NCBI RefSeq assembly: GCF_964204865.1
Contig: NC_135255.1
Span: forward strand, 620,001 to 684,000
DNA length: 64,000 nucleotides
Source: Styela clava
Taxonomy: Eukaryota; Chordata; Ascidiacea; Stolidobranchia; Styelidae
Reading direction: 5' to 3'
Shown: one piece after another, positions 62,125 through 64,000 of the stretch
How the letters are laid out: each line of letters opens with the position of its first letter
How positions within the stretch are numbered: position 1 is the first letter of the stretch
The notes under the pieces: generated by a model
What the model was told of the DNA's origin: nothing
The model's input: the letters and a program-made list of their open reading frames with translations, nothing else
Database searches by the model: none
Made by a program: the position numbers and the translations under genes

Positions 62125-62291
62125 CTTTTGTGCAGAGCCCCTAATGCAAAATTGTGAGATTTGAGAAAAACACCCCTGCCACGTTTTTGAATAACAAATT
62201 AGTAATTATCCAGTTGGGGTTAGAAATGAATTTCCAGTGCATTCCTGAATTATTAGTAATTTTCATATTTTGAGGGGGCTTTGTACAAAAG
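62125..62291. repeat. Short inverted-repeat element
   Basis: CTTTTGTGCAGAGCCCCT (62125-62142) is mirrored by GGGGGCTTTGTACAAAAG (62274-62291), 15 of 18 positions. The flanks share only 'gat'. It could be a small foldback or miniature element of about 167 bp. Confidence 0.5.
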
Positions 62292-62302
62292 ATTAGATTT
62301 GG

Positions 62303-62367
62303 GTCTTCTTCCAACCGTGACTTTGTACCCACGAATAAATTTGCGTCTTCTTCCAACCGTGACTTTG
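62303..62367 (+). repeat. 23-bp direct repeat
   Basis: GTCTTCTTCCAACCGTGACT plus TTG occurs at 62303-62325 and again, identically, at 62345-62367, separated by 19 bp. A recent local duplication just outside the inverted-repeat element. Confidence 0.8.
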
Positions 62368-62399
62368 GATTTCAACGCCATCATAATAACTGTAATAAT

Positions 62400-64000
62400 C
62401 TGTGAATACGGGAATCGCTATATTTCCATATATATACGTGTTGTTACGCGATGATGAAGCATTCAACAACCTGCTTACAAGACTTGATGATACAACGAAT
62501 GTACACTAGACAGTAATACAGAAGCAACAACTAGTTGGTTCCATATTTCGGATACTGGATATGATCAATGACTATACAAAAATGTTTATCGCCCCCCAGT
62601 ACGCGTATTTGTTACTGATGTATTGCATTATACAACTATTTCCCAAAGTAGCAAAGGCGATAGCATTTGCTATTTCCTAGGTTATTTTTGAGATTTGTCA
62701 ATATTTCAGGACTGTGTCTTACAAAACAAATTGTCGTTACAAATTGCCCATGCTTTAAAGATTTGTTCTCAGTTTTGAGCTTCGCTCTTACGTTTTATCA
62801 ATAAGATAATCACGACAGAGTTCACAGGTAACGATGTCTCTAAAATTGAATATTGCTGTATACTAAAAATCCCAGTTCTAGTCATTAGTTCGGGTTCATT
62901 TCTCAAACCATGCTTTTTTCCGCCAACCGATTACCTGAGCAACGTGCCTTCTTTCCTTTTTATTTTGATTATTTATTCAGCCAAAACAGTCGTAATCCAT
63001 CTCGCAAGCAAACTTGAATTTTGGCTTGGGCAGCTCTGTTTAAAATAGTTCGAACAATGAGAAATTGTTGCAGGAGCTTTTTTGTCGTGATAACTGTACT
63101 TAGAGCAACTCGTTTTACCGTCGTCCTTATTTTTGCTTCCAGGATAATACAAGCACTGCGTATAAGGATTTCGCCTTCAAATATTACTTGCTATCCACAA
63201 TATATATGTAAAAACTGCCAAACGGCCGTGTTTTGTTTGTATGCACTAAATCGTACTGGTGTCATTGATGAACTCAGGCAACGCAACAGGCGTCAGAAGT
63301 TTATTTGAAGACTGGCGCACAGTTTTTCATTAGAAGGCATGAGTTCAAATCGATAGAACTGTATATTTTTACATCACACCAGCACCTGAATTGTATTTCG
63401 TACCTCGTTGTGCACCTCATTTTTTGGGTTAATCTTCTTGTCATTCTGTGGGATGATAAAAATGCAAACAATATCTAAATTTTACTACTCATCCATACTA
63501 TGTTTTCGGAAGAAATGAACGCTCTATGATGAGTACCTGAACAGCAAACCAAAATTAAAAGTGTATACTTACTTTTGAGACACCCTGTATGTAGAGATAC
63601 AAATAATCGTTTGAACCACAAACATTTTAATCACGAATATTGTTTAGTTACATGATTACTAGAGTATGTTCACCGTGCTTAGACTGAATTGAATTTGAGA
63701 ATCACATGCAAAAATTACAGCAATAAACTACTATTATTGATAGAACGGTTAAAATAGAATATATATACAGTCATACAGATAAATCTTAGAAAATAGATCA
63801 TGAGTTTTTTTTATAATAATTGATCATGATCAATATCATAAAACATTATCGAAAACGCATTCTCCAACCATGTGTATGAGCACAACAAATGGTTGAACAT
63901 AAATTCTAATTTAAAGTATTGGAAACACAATGAGAATGGGACGTGAAACACGGAAAATAAAGGCAACATACGAAGATGATTAATGCCAGACGTCTGCATT
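62400..64000. other. Gene-poor end of window
   Basis: No supported gene. At 63021-63308 the plus strand is open for 95 codons and the minus strand for about 73 over the same DNA, neither with recognisable content. At 63561-63590 a single mariner-like terminus is visible. Confidence 0.4.
63561..63590 (-). mobile_element. Solo mariner-like terminal repeat
   Basis: GTGTATACTTACTTTTGAGACACCCTGTAT-type text (quoted in parts: ACTTACTTTTGAGACACC, then CTGTATG) is the inverse of mariner termini of the form AGGGTGTCTCAAAAGTAAGT. No second terminus or transposase was found in the window. Confidence 0.35.

Overview
The window is AT-rich eukaryotic (animal) DNA. Coding sequence is split by GT-AG introns, there are no operons or ribosome-binding sites, and interspersed repeats are dense. 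The two genes that can be reconstructed are metazoan in type. The abundance of hAT-type DNA transposons with 8-bp target duplications, together with short introns, would suit a tunicate or a similar marine invertebrate. No single feature fixes the species, so that placement is an inference.

Layout. 1-4.1 kb: three different hAT-family elements lie almost back to back (1131-1721, 1836-2689, 2788-4053), preceded by two RFX X-box-like palindromes. 4.1-8.8 kb: no gene seen, only stray transposon ends. 8.86-12.01 kb, + strand: a seven-exon gene for a 327-residue, about eight-helix, tryptophan-rich membrane protein. 13.1-20.5 kb: a transposon graveyard with hAT elements, a broken Helitron-like replicase, a broken non-LTR reverse transcriptase and several copies of a modular repeat. 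22.47-28.02 kb, - strand: five exons of a MAP-kinase phosphatase of the DUSP8/DUSP16 class, with an intact HCLAGVSRS active site and a very long serine-rich tail. Its N-terminal rhodanese/CH2 exons were not found. 28-64 kb: no convincing gene; long AT-rich intergenic or intronic DNA with scattered mobile elements. These include three copies of a 179-207 bp miniature element, a tRNA-derived SINE, an hAT element nested inside another hAT element, and further hAT remnants at 44.8, 50.1 and 56.3 kb.

The two genes have no evident functional link. The phosphatase would dephosphorylate JNK/p38-type kinases; the membrane protein has no assigned role. The best evidence of dynamic biology is the mobile-element record. 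Several insertions keep matching target-site duplications, which allows exact boundaries and, at 51.8-52.9 kb, relative dating.
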